A DNA stretch of 64,000 nucleotides from Diphasiastrum complanatum (GCA_029204225.1 CM055107.1:3600706-3664705), one strand, 5' to 3'; positions 1 through 12,740 are shown, counted from the first letter of the stretch. Made by a program: numbers and translations. Notes: generated from the letters alone by a model not told the origin.

Positions 1-1256
1 ATCTAGTCAATCTAGCATCAAAGAGATGGAGTTAGTTGTCACGCGGAGGTTCATTCCCATGAGAGCGATAGTATAGTTTTGATCTCAACATGAATGGAAG
101 ATCTAACACTAATATCCATTAACACTAAGCATTAACACTACATCCATTAACCCTACTTCCATTAACTCTAAATCAACAACAATGATAGAAACTTACTCTT
201 CTCTCTCTCCCTTTCTCTCTCACAAAAGGCATAAGAAATAGCAATCCCAATAATGATCAGATCCAACAATTAGCAAAATCCAAAGAAAGCATGAGAAATG
301 GAGGAGAAGAGAGGAAGAGCAAGGACATTCATCAATCCATTTCTAAAGAGAACCAATCTGCTTTATTGAAATGAGGAAATGAACATGAGGAGCAACTCGA
401 GTTGGTCCCTTTTTATAGTAGAGAGAAGGGCCCTGGCCTCTGAATCCTATTGGTCCATCGTGCCTATCTTTTTATTCAAATTAAAAAAAGTGTGGGAACC
501 ATCAAAATTGGAGGGAAACCCAACTTTATTCACTAACTTGACATTTAGGCCTTGCGACATTAAAAGTCCCGCAAAAAGGCCTAAAGTCCTTTTATTAACT
601 TTTAACCAATCAATCAAATAACTATGTGATCATTGGGTTGGACTTACACAGACAGGGTGCCAAATCCCTCTCACTTATTAACTAGGGTTAGGGTTGCCTT
701 GGGATCCGCAAACCCTCCAATAGTATCCCCCACCAAAACTGGTGGCGGTCCCACGACACTTGCAATATGCAGTTATTGGGGACTTTTATTGGCTTCGCGC
801 CGAATCTTAATTAAATGATACTGCACCTTCTTTATAAAGTCAAGGCGTGCAGTATTGAAATCCAAACTATACGGCAGGAAACAACGGTGGGCTCTGGCAA
901 TCCACTTGGAAGTTGTCCATGAGGTGAAGCAAGATTTCCAAGAGCCTCCCATCATAGCCGCATGAAAATACAGTCAAGCAATTAGCAGCTGATCTTTGAT
1001 TTGCTCTGAGGCCATCGGCTTATTTGGATCGAATGCTAGGGTAGGAAGACAATCGTCCCATTTGGTTGCCACTGACGCCTCGACGCTGATGGGCCTTATG
1101 AATAAATGGCTTGTCCTTGATGAGGATGGACCCGCTTGTACTACCGGTATAGTTGGCAGTTGATTTGCTAGATCTAGAACCCCCCCCCCCCCCCCCTAGT
1201 CCATGCTCGAATCAACCCTTGTATCCATTTGTACAGTTTCTTGGCTCGAAGGGGAG
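1..1256. other. non-coding, no gene recognised
   Basis: AT-rich sequence with short CT-rich stretches near 200-230 and a run of about 17 C at 1181-1197. The small open frames here (379-621, 633-818) have no recognisable domain. The stretch may be retrotransposon flank, since copia coding sequence begins just after it, but no LTR pair was found. Confidence 0.5.
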
Positions 1257-1987
1257 AATTACGGCATGATCTACTACCTAAAGAAAAAATCTGAAGTGTT
1301 TGACTCTTTCAAGAAGTTTGTGGCATTTGCAGAGTGACACACCTCAAAGAAGATTCAGATAATCAGATCTAACAATGGAGGTGAGTACAAAAGCAAAGAA
1401 TTTTTAAAATTGTACCAAGAACAGGGGATAGAGCATCAGTTCACTCATGCATACACACCAGAATATAACGGTGTCACAAAAAGAAGAAACAGGACGCTAG
1501 TCGAAGGAGCCAGATGCATGATGGCACAGGCTCGATTGCCAAGTCAATTCTGGGCTGAGGCAATAGCTGCAGCAGTACACCTGCAGAACAGATCAACAAC
1601 GACAGCATTGGAAAATAATACACTGTACGAGATGTGGACAGGTAGAAAGCCTGATCTATCATACGTACGTGTGTTTGGATGTGCAACATACAAGCATATT
1701 CCAAAAGGAAAAAATACAAGCTCGATGATAGATCAGAACAAACAATCATGGTCGGGTACTCGAACGGATCACAAGTGTACAGACTCTACAATCCAACCAT
1801 GAAGAAGGTTGTTTTGGGTAGAGATGTGGAGTTCGATGAGTCCGCATTCCCTGGACTAAAAGATGAAAAAAGCCATGAGATCTTCACACTGCTGCCAATT
1901 CAACAGGGAGATCGAGGACATACGTCAAATCAGAATGTTGAGCCACAGACTCTAGAGCAGCAGGAAGCAGAAAATCAACCCCGTTAA
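1257..1987 (+). pseudogene. Ty1/copia integrase fragment, degenerate
   Basis: Translation gives the C-terminal half of a copia integrase core. The order is a SEVFDSFKKF-like helix, IRSNNGGEY (the second catalytic Asp region with D changed to N), YTPEYNGVTKRRNRT (catalytic Glu region, where E of the usual VAERKNRT is lost), LPSQFWAEA, and the post-core VFGCATY and MVGYSNGSQVYRLYNP blocks. A stop lies near 1337 and a frameshift near 1740-1800 separates the last two blocks. No gag, protease or reverse transcriptase accompanies it, so it is a dead fragment, oriented +. Family assignment is firm; lineage is not determined. Confidence 0.85.
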
Positions 1988-2168
1988 ACTAAAAACAAAA
2001 AATCTTCAATTTGAAAACAAGTATAATTTGTAGCAAGTGAAATGACATAATGATATTCTAAACCAAAGCATGCCATGGAGATCATCAAAAAAGTCCTCTT
2101 GTCAAGTTGAGAGGTGAGCATGTGACGTTACATTCCACAATGTGTTGAGCATCAAAACTATCAAGTTT

Positions 2169-2236
<68 letters not shown>

Positions 2237-3213
2237 CACCTCCAAGGCCCTTCCAATGAGGATGGTAACCTGAGGTAGAAAGCCTTCCCCATTATGAAAC
2301 TAGAGATGAGGTTTTTTTTTAATGATTATTTGTGCAACCTTTTGCATGGAAAGAGGTGCAATTTACATAATTTTCCATGCGTAAGGCTGAAATAATTTTA
2401 AATACACATTTCAAAGATCTTGATGGGTAAAAAATCACCAATGTCTTTTGTCAAAACAAAAAATATGGTTTCACATTAGTGATAACTTGAAGTTTTTGCA
2501 CCCAAACTCCCTTCTCTCTCTAGAGATCAAAAGAATGAGAAAGCCTAGGATAGAAACTTATGGAAGATTCTAAGATATCATCCAGCATGGCTCAAAATTT
2601 TCATATACCATGTGTGAGGCCTTCACAATTTCAGCCGGGAAGATGTTTAGAATCTTGATATTTCATGTGTGAGGGCTTCGCATTTTCAGATTCCATCAAA
2701 GAGGCTTAGGATTTTTGGGTTCCATGATAGAGGGCTTATTATTCTCTTGCTCCATTCAAGAGGAATAGGATTTTAAGGGCATCAATGAGATCCTCAAGAA
2801 GACATGCGAGGTCTCCAAGTAAGATTTCCATTTGAGGAAATTTTGAGCTAATTAACATAGATTCAAGATAAAATCTGAGATATTTTAGCAAATGGGAACT
2901 CACAATGCATGAGAAAGAAAATTTGACCCTTTCATTTTTTTTTATCATGAATTTTTTCTTTGCTTACAATATTTGCCAATTACATTTAATATCAATTGGT
3001 TGGTTGCTGGACTTTTTCTTTTGTCGCTCCCAAGAAGCAAGGAGCATTTTTGCAAAATTAAAACTCCAAACTGAAGATAACATCTCCCAATGAAAGTCCT
3101 TTCTATCTCTCGAAGTCCATCTATAATCAAGCTGCAGCCTGCAACTGAGAGAGGCTGCTGGATATAGTTATCTACAGTGTTGGTTAATGCTAGATCCAAA
3201 TAAATAAACTAGC
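1988..3213. other. non-coding, with (GA)n and degenerate repeats
   Basis: Contains a pure (GA)n tract at 2174-2233. From about 2575 to 2775 there are loosely repeated units of the form 'gaggcttcgcattttcag...ccat'. No protein family was recognised on either strand. The part near 3100-3213 may be promoter or 5' leader of the gene starting at 3214. Confidence 0.5.
2174..2233. repeat. (GA)n microsatellite
   Basis: Uninterrupted GA dinucleotide repeat of about 30 units. Confidence 0.97.
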
Positions 3214-3825
3214 ATGAGCAGCTACACAAATACACCAACAGCAGATTATTTTCATATGGATGTACATATTGTGCAGTACTGCAACACCCATGATGGAGAT
3301 GCATTACTCCCCAACTCTGACAAAGCTGGTATGAATTCCACTGGTGGGAGTTATTTGGAAAAGGGTCCTTGTACTTGTTCCAGCTCTAGAAGTCTTGATC
3401 CATGTTATGATTCTACTAGAGCTTCAAGCATTAAAAATGCCTGTGGTTGGGGTTCTTCATCCCGGAATCATAATGCAGTTTCTGCTCATAGATCATCCAC
3501 TGAGAAATGGGCAGGACCAGGGTTCACAAACTCACCACCTCCAAGCTCCCTCCCCCTTGCAAAGTTCCCACTCCAACCTCTCGGAACATATGTTTCAATG
3601 CAGATTCTCTCTCTTGAGGTTGAATCGGCTGAGAACGTAGATTCAAATCTCTGGTTCTATTCATTATCTACACTTTCATCTCATAGAAAACGTGTAATCT
3701 CTACAGAGTCACCATTAGGCCCAGAACACTTGTGGGCTGGACCAGCATTGTTGTATGCAATGGGACTCTGCTTTGGCTACCAAAGGTCTTCGGAGGATTT
3801 TGAAACTAGATTCAGCTTGAAGTGA
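3214..3825 (+). CDS. PNRC-motif protein (proline-rich nuclear receptor coactivator-like)
   Basis: A 203-residue frame starting at a true ATG. Around residues 94-112 it carries WAGPGFTNSPPPSSLPLAKF, a close match to the W/Y-A-G-x-x-F-x-x-SPxPSxLPxPxF motif of plant and animal PNRC-motif proteins, which bind decapping or nuclear partners. The upstream part is Ser/Cys-rich and low in complexity. Downstream of the motif the frame resembles no known family and may run into intron sequence. A possible acceptor at 4170 and a second frame around 4236-4452 (AATLSELRK) could be a downstream exon; I could not join them. No signal peptide or membrane segment. The motif is clear, but the exon structure is uncertain. 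Confidence 0.55.
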   Translation: MSSYTNTPTADYFHMDVHIVQYCNTHDGDALLPNSDKAGMNSTGGSYLEKGPCTCSSSRSLDPCYDSTRASSIKNACGWGSSSRNHNAVSAHRSSTEKWAGPGFTNSPPPSSLPLAKFPLQPLGTYVSMQILSLEVESAENVDSNLWFYSLSTLSSHRKRVISTESPLGPEHLWAGPALLYAMGLCFGYQRSSEDFETRFSLK

Positions 3826-6169
3826 CACAGCAGTCGAATCAGAAAGCTTTGATTGCAAACGGACAAGAACTAAAATTCTAGTTTCTTTTGGTTTTATTTA
3901 GCACATTCGAGGCAGTAACGCTCTCCTGCACTCGCGAATCTCGGAGATCGCAATACATGCACACATAGGAAGAATTCTAGTGGAGTCAGGGATTGTTCAA
4001 ACTTGGTTCTATGTTGCTTAATTGGGCAGTATAGGAGGAGCAGCAGCTTGCTGATTTTTATTCTGCTGGCCTTTTTTAGAGTAGCTCCAAGGGTCTTAGT
4101 GCATATTTGTGCTCAGATCCATGGTGCCATCTATAGAACACACTAGATCAGATTGTTTGCTTTGTTGCAGTATTCCTTAAACGTTCAGAATAGGAATTCT
4201 TATATAGTTGTGACATACTGCTTAACGATACAGCTACATGCAGCTGCAACACTGTCGGAATTAAGAAAAGGTCCACAGCTCACTACAGAATTCAATGCAG
4301 AAGGAAACAGTCTACCTTTCAGTTTGGGTGGAATAGTAGCCGGACCTGTTCACTGCCGACTTAAGAGCAAGCAGACTTTGGAAGTCTGCCCAACTAATGA
4401 ACTGAATGAAGGAACCTACAGTGAAGATCAAGCTTCATCAACTCTTGTTTAATTGCCACTTTTCTGAATGCTTTGGTTTGTGCCCAACATTTCAATATTC
4501 AGTTCACTCCTTTAGGCAAACAGAGAAAAATGATGTTATCAATACATGAGATATTCAATCAAGGACAAATATGGCAAGGTGAAAAATGAAAATATAGTTC
4601 ATGATGTCACGCCATCCCCGATCGGGCTAGCAGCCCGAGGAGTGGGAGAAAGAGCTGCTAAGGGAGGGAGCGGAGAAAAGGACGAGGGAAAAACGCGGGG
4701 GGGGGGGGGGGGGGATTTGTGGTTTGGTTACTGGGGGCATTGTACCCCATGTCCCCTCCCACCTTTTTCTTTTGAATTTTTTTTTCATTTTGGGGGGCCA
4801 ATGAAATATTGGGCTTTCATTGGGCCCCCATCTCTCTCTCTCTCTCTCTCTCTCTCTGCGCCGCACACCCCCGCCCGCACACAAACACACCATCAGCCGC
4901 CCGTCATTGACAGGCCCACTTCGCTAATATTCTTCATAACCTACTAATCCAAGTCGCTAATATTCTTCATATACTACTAATCCAAGTCTTGCATTTTTCA
5001 GTGAAATTAATTTCCCTAATACATCTATTGAGATTATGATGACTAAAGCATTCCTATCATTCAAGAAAAATTTGAAATTGGTAGAATTTTCACACTACAT
5101 AGGTCAATGCTTAGCATGCTAAATCCAAACATCAAGTTTGAATAGATAGTAGATTCAATAAATTTCAAAGCACCAACATCTAATTTGCAAAATATCACTA
5201 TAGATTCTTCAAGAAATGACACCCTTTTAAAATTCACATGACTCTGAAGCTTGTTCAACACAACAAACATATTATTATGTGATGAAGAAATAGTCCTACT
5301 TTGTTTATTAGAAATTTTAGATTTATCATGGTTAACATTCTTGGTGCAATTTTGATCTTTTGTCACACAATGTAAATTTCTTGAATGTGTCTAATCCTCA
5401 AAATTTCCAAGTACTTATAAGTTAAGATTCTATTTTGGAGGATTTGAATGAGCTCGTTTAGCTACAACAAAGAACAAAGCCAGCGAGACAATCGCTCAAG
5501 GGGCCCACAACTATCTCACCTATTACATCAATTATAATGTGAAGCATCATGTGACATTAACTCATGTTTCAACTCTGTTTTTTGGTCATCATACAATTTC
5601 TAATCTTTTGTTCATTATTCATGTGCATGAGCATGTAGCAAGTCCACAAGATAAGACATGCAACAAACAAATTTATGCTATACTAGAGTGTGCAAAATTA
5701 CAACTTACCTATTGCATAAATTTGAATTGATTCCATTAAGCACTGCAGATATAATCGTGTAGCATTAATTTTAACTTGAAAGACAACTCATTGATCATAG
5801 AAGAAATTGATAACGCAGTTTAATGGTAGAAGCAGAAGAATATAGTATCAATCCTGCTCAGTTTAGGGCACGAATAGCAGAAATCAGGCTGATCTGAGAT
5901 TACGACTAGATACTAGGAGAGTGAACAGCTATAGTTGTGCTCATTCCATGTACGGTCACGGAAAGTTCGTTGACTCTTAAGGTTTTCGTCACCAAAATCA
6001 AGGCCAGAATGATGCAGTGACAAACGTGATCAGCTAAAAATCAAACAACTTTCCTAACTAAATCTAAAAACATGCAATGAGCTGACTAGAGCCTTCACAT
6101 AAGTGAAAGACATAGACGCCCAGCTACTATACTGTTGATCCCCAGCGGACATGCAATGCACGATGGATC
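3826..6169. other. non-coding; possible downstream exon, poly-G and CT repeat
   Basis: An open + frame at about 4171-4452 (ending at a TAA) could be a further exon of the PNRC-motif gene. A run of about 18 G lies at 4697-4714 and a (CT)n tract at 4831-4857. A 28-bp segment, taatattcttcatactactaa-like, is repeated at 4926 and 4963. The rest (5000-6169) shows no recognised gene. Confidence 0.4.
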
Positions 6170-6855
6170 TCATTGAATAGCGAGTTTCAGTAGCAATTGA
6201 AGAACGGGCATCACGAGAAAAAAAGTACAAATTGGTGGCTGCGCAATGCCAGCTGAATTAGTACTAGCACCTCCTCCTTTAGTAGCTGTTCCTGGAGTTC
6301 AAAACACTGCAGGTAAGAAAAGTTGCATTGCGGTAGAGAAAGAACAAGCGTCGAACAAGCAATAGAGCTACAGAGACTACAGGACCAACCAGATGGAGTG
6401 GAAGATGGAGATGGTGCTGCAGAGGGGGATGCTCCAGCCAGCAAAGCTGCATCGAGCCACCCATAAGGTCAGAGACAAGAAATTCGTATAGTCAACAAAA
6501 AAACCAAAAAGCAACTGGCTCTATCACCTGTACAGCGTGATTCGTCTGTGGATACTTTACAGATATTTGGGAGGAGAAGAGCTTGGGTGACGTTGATGCC
6601 TGGCGTCGAAGAATGGTCGCCATTGCTGGAGATGAGCTCACACAAGCACACTGGGCTATGAAGATGGACCTCCCTTAGACCATTGCAGCAGTCTGTACTG
6701 GGAATTTGCACCTGTCCCTCTACGAATGACAAGCATCCCTGCATTTGCTCTAGCTGGGGAGTGCAATCTGGTGGCTGAGAGGCCATCACTGAGGCAGAAG
6801 AGAAGAGCATCGTCATGAACATTGTCACAACCTGCCATGCCATCTTTGGGTCCAT
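6170..6855 (-). CDS. GPI-anchored non-specific lipid transfer protein (LTPG/xylogen-like), 3 exons
   Basis: Three coding exons on the - strand, 6855-6528, 6446-6390 and 6291-6170, all with GT-AG borders, join to 507 nt (168 residues). Residues 1-26 form a signal peptide. The middle has the eight-cysteine pattern of the nsLTP/2S albumin superfamily, including the CC pair in STDCCNGL and the C-x-C in SPVCLCEL. Exon 2 is a Ser/Pro/Ala-rich linker (SPSAAPSPSSTPSG). Exon 3 ends in a hydrophobic tail (ICTFFLVMPVLQLLL) before TGA, as expected for a GPI-attachment signal. Members of this family carry lipids at the plasma membrane and cell wall. The ATG at 6855 was chosen because the upstream frame has no ATG; the ATG four codons later would also give a signal peptide. 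The exon 3 acceptor was chosen because the nearer AG gives an immediate stop. Confidence 0.85.
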
Positions 6856-9167
6856 TTTCTTCAGCGTTTGAATGTCCTGCAGCACCAGCCACACATACAA
6901 AGATGAGCCCAATTACCAGGAAAAGGTCGATCACAAGTAAGCATTAGTGCTTCAACCAGCTGAAGGAAATTTGATTCGGCAGAGACCATCAACCAAAAGG
7001 CCTATCAATTTTTTTGTTGCAGCACGTTAATATAGTTGAGGCAACTTCATAGATGAGTAGAGCTGAAAAAAGACTCGAGAGCCACCAGGCCCAGGGAGTC
7101 GGACATTAACGTTGGAGAGCGTACTCAGCATAGCAAAGCAATAGCTGCATCAATTTCCAAGCTGCCGAAACAAAGTGCTGCGTACTATGAGGCCATTTAT
7201 AAGAACATGCTGCACTCTAGGCTTATCAAAGCAAGCTCACAAGGCTGACAGTAGAGTCTAGCAAAGCTTTTTGTTATATAATATAGACTGTGAACACATA
7301 GGTCTTGACTCTTCCCGACGGCCACCGCCAATATCAACAGTGCTATTTCAACTCTCCAGCAAGTTGCAACTACAAAATAATTGTTCAACTTTGTGGTAGG
7401 TTTGCTTCCTAATAATAACTCCCGACTTCCAAGGACAGCAGTAAAGGCTTCTTTCAGACATCTCAAACGTAGTATCTTCCAAGTTCCCATATCTGTCCTC
7501 GAGGCTCCTGCTATTGAAGTTGAAACTTGAGACTGAGACCGCATAAAGCCATAAAAGCCTTGAAGTGGTGAGAGCTGTTTTGCATGTGAAAGAGAGAGAG
7601 TATAGTCAAGTACATGCACATAAATCAATACCCAAAACAAAAGCAACATTTACACTTTATCTTTTAAGTTTAAATATACACTTTTAGGTTTTCACAAGCT
7701 TTGCGGACACTGGTGACTCCCAATTTTCCAATCATCAAGATTCAAGTATAACCATTTACTCTACAATGCACCTAGATCTCCATTATCTATTTAGAAAAAT
7801 TAAAATCTGGCCACTCCCCATTTTCCAATCATCAAGATTCAAGTATAACCATTTACTCTACAATGCACCTAGATCTTTGTATAGAAAATTTCAAGTTTAA
7901 ACTTTGAACTTTGAAGGATCCCAATTGGTGGTGTATCTAGGATTTTGATAGACCATAATTCAAAAGCTAGGTGTTCTCTCATCTAGATACCTACGGGGCC
8001 TTTTTCAAATTCAAGATTCATAGATTTAGTTATTGCTCCACCCACCAAGCTTCATCAAGTGTTGCTCCTATTCTTGCATGAACTAAGCATTTGGGCCGAA
8101 GAAATTCACACATTGAGATATTCCTACATCAATATGCATTCGTTTTGGAACAATAAAAGCGGCCAGAGGGGGGTGGGGTGGGGTGGTTTTTTCCTCTCGA
8201 TCGAATAGAATAATACCATTCTTTTTATGCATATTCCAATTTGTATCCATTGGGGTACTCTCCTTACAATGCAAGTTATGCTTTCAATCCATTGGTGTCA
8301 CCAAATTTTATTCAATATTGATAGCCCTAATGTATGTGCCCCAACTATTGCATATTGAAGTTGTAGGTATTAGCATCGATTGGAACTATAGGAGACATTG
8401 TGCAATGAACAATTGAATTGAATCTAACTGATATGTTGAAGAGATTTTTTATTGATTGAATTTGTATTGATATCTGAAAGCAATATATGTGAAATATTAT
8501 GCTAATGCCACCTCCTTCATGATAGGCCTCAAGTCCAAGTTTGCAAGTGTAGGCCTCACCATACATCCAAATGTTCTCAAAAGGGCTATCCAAGCTTGTA
8601 TGAGAAGTGTGAAAGATCCAAAGAAATTCTAACAATGAGCATGGCTATTCTTGTAGCTATGAGCGTGGTAACTATGGCGGGACACTGCCACACCGAAGCG
8701 TCGAAGCCTTTCTAGCTACTAGAATTTTCAAAAATCAGGTGCGTGGCACATCTACCCACGATGCAACCACCCAAACTAGTTGTCGAAAAGCAACACGTTG
8801 GAATTCTAAGAAACAATAGAGTTCTTTTTTTTAACTTGGCACAACCACACGCACTTTCAAATGTGGTCGTGTGTGGCAATACTACATAATGGATTTTCTC
8901 TTTGTTTACCAAATGTGATGGAAATTTCATTCTTGGGCATCGCACTACCATGCGTGGCTATGCCACACCCATGAAGTTTTGGCAAAAACAAATTTGCTAG
9001 AAAGAAAGGCTGCACAATTTTGGAGTAGAGAATTGTTGGCCTGAGTCATCCTTGTTTTGAAAGAAGAAGAGCAAGAGTGAAGAAAAAAAGAAGAGTGGGA
9101 GTGAAAGTGAGAGTTTTGATTGACATTGAGAGAAAGATAAAGAGAGAGAAATTGAGAAAAGGAAGGG

Positions 9168-9170
<3 letters not shown>
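6856..9170. other. non-coding, with a 62-bp direct repeat
   Basis: Promoter side of the lipid-transfer gene, followed by AT-rich sequence. An ATG-initiated 150-residue open frame at 7649-7197 (-) has no recognisable family and reads like chance sequence. An exact direct repeat lies at 7718-7779 and 7815-7876. No further gene is seen. Confidence 0.5.
7718..7876 (+). repeat. direct repeat, two ~62-bp copies 97 bp apart
   Basis: The segment beginning ttttccaatcatcaagattc and ending cacctagatct occurs at about 7724-7779 and again at 7821-7876 with no difference that I can see. Confidence 0.9.

Positions 9171-9237
<67 letters not shown>
9171..9237. repeat. (GA)n microsatellite
   Basis: Uninterrupted GA repeat of about 33 units. 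The long Leu/Ser frames across it are artefacts of the repeat. Confidence 0.97.
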
Positions 9238-9241
<4 letters not shown>

Positions 9242-9524
9242 TGTTTGCTAAGGTATTTAGTACTAATAGCTTGTTATGGTTTGATGATAAACTAAGGTTA
9301 GATGTTTGATGTTCCATGAAATGGGCCCTCCTAAAATAAAGCACAAGTAGCAAGAAGTGAATTTTCTAGTATTCACATCTTCATTCCAATTTGACTATGA
9401 ACAAGCTTCCAAACTTTATGCATCCACTGAATTTTCACCATAACAAAACGCGTGATGTTTTGTGGCTTGAATGTACCTCAAAACTCTTTTCAAAACTTTT
9501 CAATCATAATAATATATCACGCAG

Positions 9525-9895
9525 ATTCCGACGTGGGCGTCCGACAGTTTTTGAAAATTTTATAATCCATCACAATTCAACGCATCGGAATCTGATAGGC
9601 AAAAAATTCGAAACTAGAAGTCCGGTGATCGAAAAATTGTGGCGGCAAACAATTTATAATGTGCACATCGGAATCCGACATCTCGACGTGGATATGGCGT
9701 GGCATTTTTCTTTTTAAAAAAAATTATGTGTCATCTGACGTGGACGTTAGAACTCGGACATTCGTCAAATTTCGATGTCCACATCAGCAATCCAAAAGCT
9801 TGTCCACGACGTCTGGCATTTGGCGTCCGGGCCTGAACCGACACAAATGTCGGATTTCGACGTGTTTGGAGGACGTCAGAATTTGACGTCTGTTT
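9525..9895. other. CpG-rich island-like patch with seven ACGT cores
   Basis: In otherwise AT-rich DNA, ACGT occurs within about 370 bp near 9532, 9685, 9738, 9806, 9860, 9872 and 9885, often as GACGTGG or GACGTC. ACGT is the core bound by plant bZIP factors. The patch is about 3 kb upstream of the ZEP start codon. It could equally be the remnant of an undermethylated or GC-rich transposon, and no function is shown. Confidence 0.4.
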
Positions 9896-10124
9896 CATTT
9901 TTTTGAATTCGCGCGATCCAGCAGCTTCTTTCTCACTTTGTTTTGTGCAGGTTGGAGCGATTGAAGGCATCTTTGGAGGGATTATTGTGTTGCGATTCTT
10001 GAAGATCAGTTCATGCTTTTGATGCTTTGAGGTTGGTGCTTGAAGATATTGAAAGCTTTTGAAGTTTTTGTTTTGCTTTTTGTTTAAAAGATAAAGTTTG
10101 TTTTTGTGAAAGAAAGTGAAGAGA

Positions 10125-10231
10125 GGAAAGATAAGTGTTTGAATAGATAGTGTTAACTGTTTGAATATATATTTTTAAGTGTTAAGTGTTTGAATAGATA
10201 GTGTTTGATGGTAAATGAATCTTAGATTTGT

Positions 10232-10301
<70 letters not shown>

Positions 10302-10503
10302 TTTGAATTTTGCATTGATTTAGAATGATTTAGGATAGTGTTTATAATAGATTGTTAGAATTATTTAGGATAGTGTAAGTGTGTGTGTGTGTGTTTGAGA
10401 GGAGGTGTATGTGTTTTGAATTTTGCATTGATTTATAATTTAGGTTAATAGATAAGTAGATATAGTGTTTTGTAGTAATAGATTGTTAGATTTATAATTT
10501 GCA

Positions 10504-10581
<78 letters not shown>

Positions 10582-10938
10582 TGTGTGTGTTTTACATTTT
10601 GCATTGATAAATTTAGGGTAATATATGAATAGATAGTATTAATAGAATGAAGATTTAATAGAACGAGAGAGAGAAAGGGAGAGAATTTGAAGTAGATTAG
10701 AATGATTGGAGAGAGAGGGGGGGTGGGGAGGAGTGTGTCTGTGTGTGTGTTTTGCATTTTGAATTTAAGATGATAGATAAATAGATAATGTTTGATAGTA
10801 ATTGAATGTTAGATTTGTAATTTGAGAGAGAGAGGGAGAGAGAATAGAAGAAGTGTGTGTGTGTTTTGCATTTTGCATTGATTTAGAATTTAGGGTAACA
10901 TATGAATAGATAGTGTTAATAGAATGAAGATTTAATAG

Positions 10939-10994
<56 letters not shown>

Positions 10995-10995
10995 T
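10125..10995. repeat. compound GA/GT repeat tract
   Basis: A 0.9-kb stretch in which blocks such as 'gaatagatagtgttaatagaatgaagatttaatag' and 'gtgtgtgttttgcattttgcattgattta' recur, separated by (GA)n runs at about 10238-10298, 10526-10579 and 10941-10990. It looks like a degenerate higher-order repeat of about 200-300 bp units. It has no coding content. Confidence 0.85.
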
Positions 10996-12485
10996 GAAAC
11001 TTGCAATAATGATTCAATTGTGTAATAGACTATTATTTTTTATTGCTTGTGTATGTGACAAAGATATTCAAAGAAAAAAAAAGATAGGCAAGGTTCGGGT
11101 ATTGTAATTATCACATTCAACCCTAACTATATTAAAAATATACATAAAAATATTGCAACGAATATAAAAAAAAAATGAATGCAAGTGAATTTAAGTATTA
11201 ATAATCATAAATCATTCTAGTCATTTTCGTCATTCTCATCATCACACAAGTCTTGACACTCACTTGAATCTAGGTCTAAGTATAATCGTAGATTTTTGAT
11301 CGTGTCTCTTGATAATGTGAGCTACCCTCATATTCAACCTCTTCTTCTTCTAGTTCTATCTCATCCAAACGTGGGGGCCTCAAATTACCCTCAATTTGGC
11401 CTTGTACGATCGTAGGAATCTCATCATTTGCAATTGTATTTTCTTCTCCCGTCATTTCCATATCATTTGCTAGTGAGGAAAAAAAAAATGGAAATCAGGC
11501 TAAAACGTAAAATCAATCCTGGATACTTAAACAAAAAGCTTAATATGTGAAATGACGATCCACCCAGAAAATGAACGAATGGCGATCCATGGATCGGGAG
11601 AAGATGATATGTGTATGTCAGGCTGCATCAGTAGCTACTAGCCTCTGATTTTGAGTTACATAGATAAAGATTTAGTTTATCATGCACTGCACGTTTTCCG
11701 CCACATGTTTTTATGTGTTTGGTGATGAAGATGTTGTGGAGCCCATGGATCGTACTTTTCTTCAATCCCGTGTCTACAAAGCAACAACTATAATGAGCGT
11801 TATTGTTGATGCGTGGTCAAATTTGTTTCCATGAGAGCAGATATTATTGTTTTATCTCTTCCACTTATAACGAATAGCCAGCTCGTTGTGGTTGTAATTC
11901 AGTAATCTTTCTATTACAACTGATTCGGAGTTGATTTTTCGTTTTTATTGCATTGATGCTGACTTGAGTTTCGTTAGGTGGAGGTTGAGTTGTGATATTA
12001 TGCTTATTTTGATCTTAGAAGCACAGATTTACTATTTCACAGAAAATCTTATCATTACAACTGATTCTGGAGTAACTTTTTCTCTTTCTCGCATTCATGA
12101 TGACTTCAGTCTGATCACAGAACGCTAAGTTGTAATAGTATGCTATGATTTTGAAACCTGGTGGTAGAGATATTTTATTTCAGAGAGCTTTAGCTTCAGA
12201 CTTCCGATGTGAATGACTGCAAAAGAATGCAAGAATAAAAGCAAACTTTTACTTTTTTCGAATCGTATTATGCATCAATGTTCGCATAATATACTCTTTC
12301 TTTCCGCGGCGTCATCTGATGAGCTTACAACCATATAACAAAATCGAAACTGCTTGAGGTGTGAGGTGTAGCTTGCTTCTCTTAAGCGCTCCTTTTTATT
12401 TTTGATTATAAATTCTCTTTCTCTGCTCTGCTTCCATTTTGGCCCGTTTTCATTCTTCTGTTTCACTTTCTCATAAACTCATGAT
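10996..12485. other. non-coding upstream region of ZEP
   Basis: AT-rich. A small acidic frame at 11461-11276 (-) is reminiscent of acidic transposase tails but cannot be assigned. No recognisable gene. Confidence 0.5.
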
Positions 12486-12497
12486 AATATATAAAAC
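12486..12497 (+). promoter_or_regulatory. candidate TATA box of ZEP
   Basis: The sequence aatatataaaac lies about 290 bp upstream of the ZEP ATG in an otherwise CT-rich leader. No transcript data are available, so this is a candidate only. Confidence 0.3.
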
Positions 12498-12640
12498 TTG
12501 AAACTTTAACAGATATAGCTTGCTTTTAATTCTTACAGTTTCCCTTCTTAAGCGCTACTTTCTACTAGTCATTCACCTCTTTCTGTACATCTACTTTTGT
12601 CGTCTCTGCTTCAATCTTGTGTCTTTTTCATTCTCACTCT

Positions 12641-12740
12641 TATTCCAAGATAGCAAGCAAAATCGTCATCCTTTCGATGCGTCGCTTTCGTATTCTAAGA
12701 TAGCAGGCAAAATATTATCCATTCTTATGCATCCTTAAAC
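12641..12740 (+). repeat. imperfect ~50-bp tandem duplication in the ZEP 5' leader
   Basis: The segment tattccaagatagcaagcaa at 12641 recurs as tattctaagatagcaggcaa at 12691, with weaker similarity through the rest of the 50-bp unit. Confidence 0.7.

Noticed and set aside
7197-7649. 150-residue - strand open frame
   Set aside because: ATG-initiated, but no family, signal or splice context was recognised. Treated as chance.
8997-9353. Leu/Ser-repeat open frames over GA/CT tracts (also 10440-10757, 23973-24302)
   Set aside because: They are translations of dinucleotide repeats.
11276-11461. Acidic 61-residue - strand frame as a gene
   Set aside because: Too short, with no family match or flanking exon.
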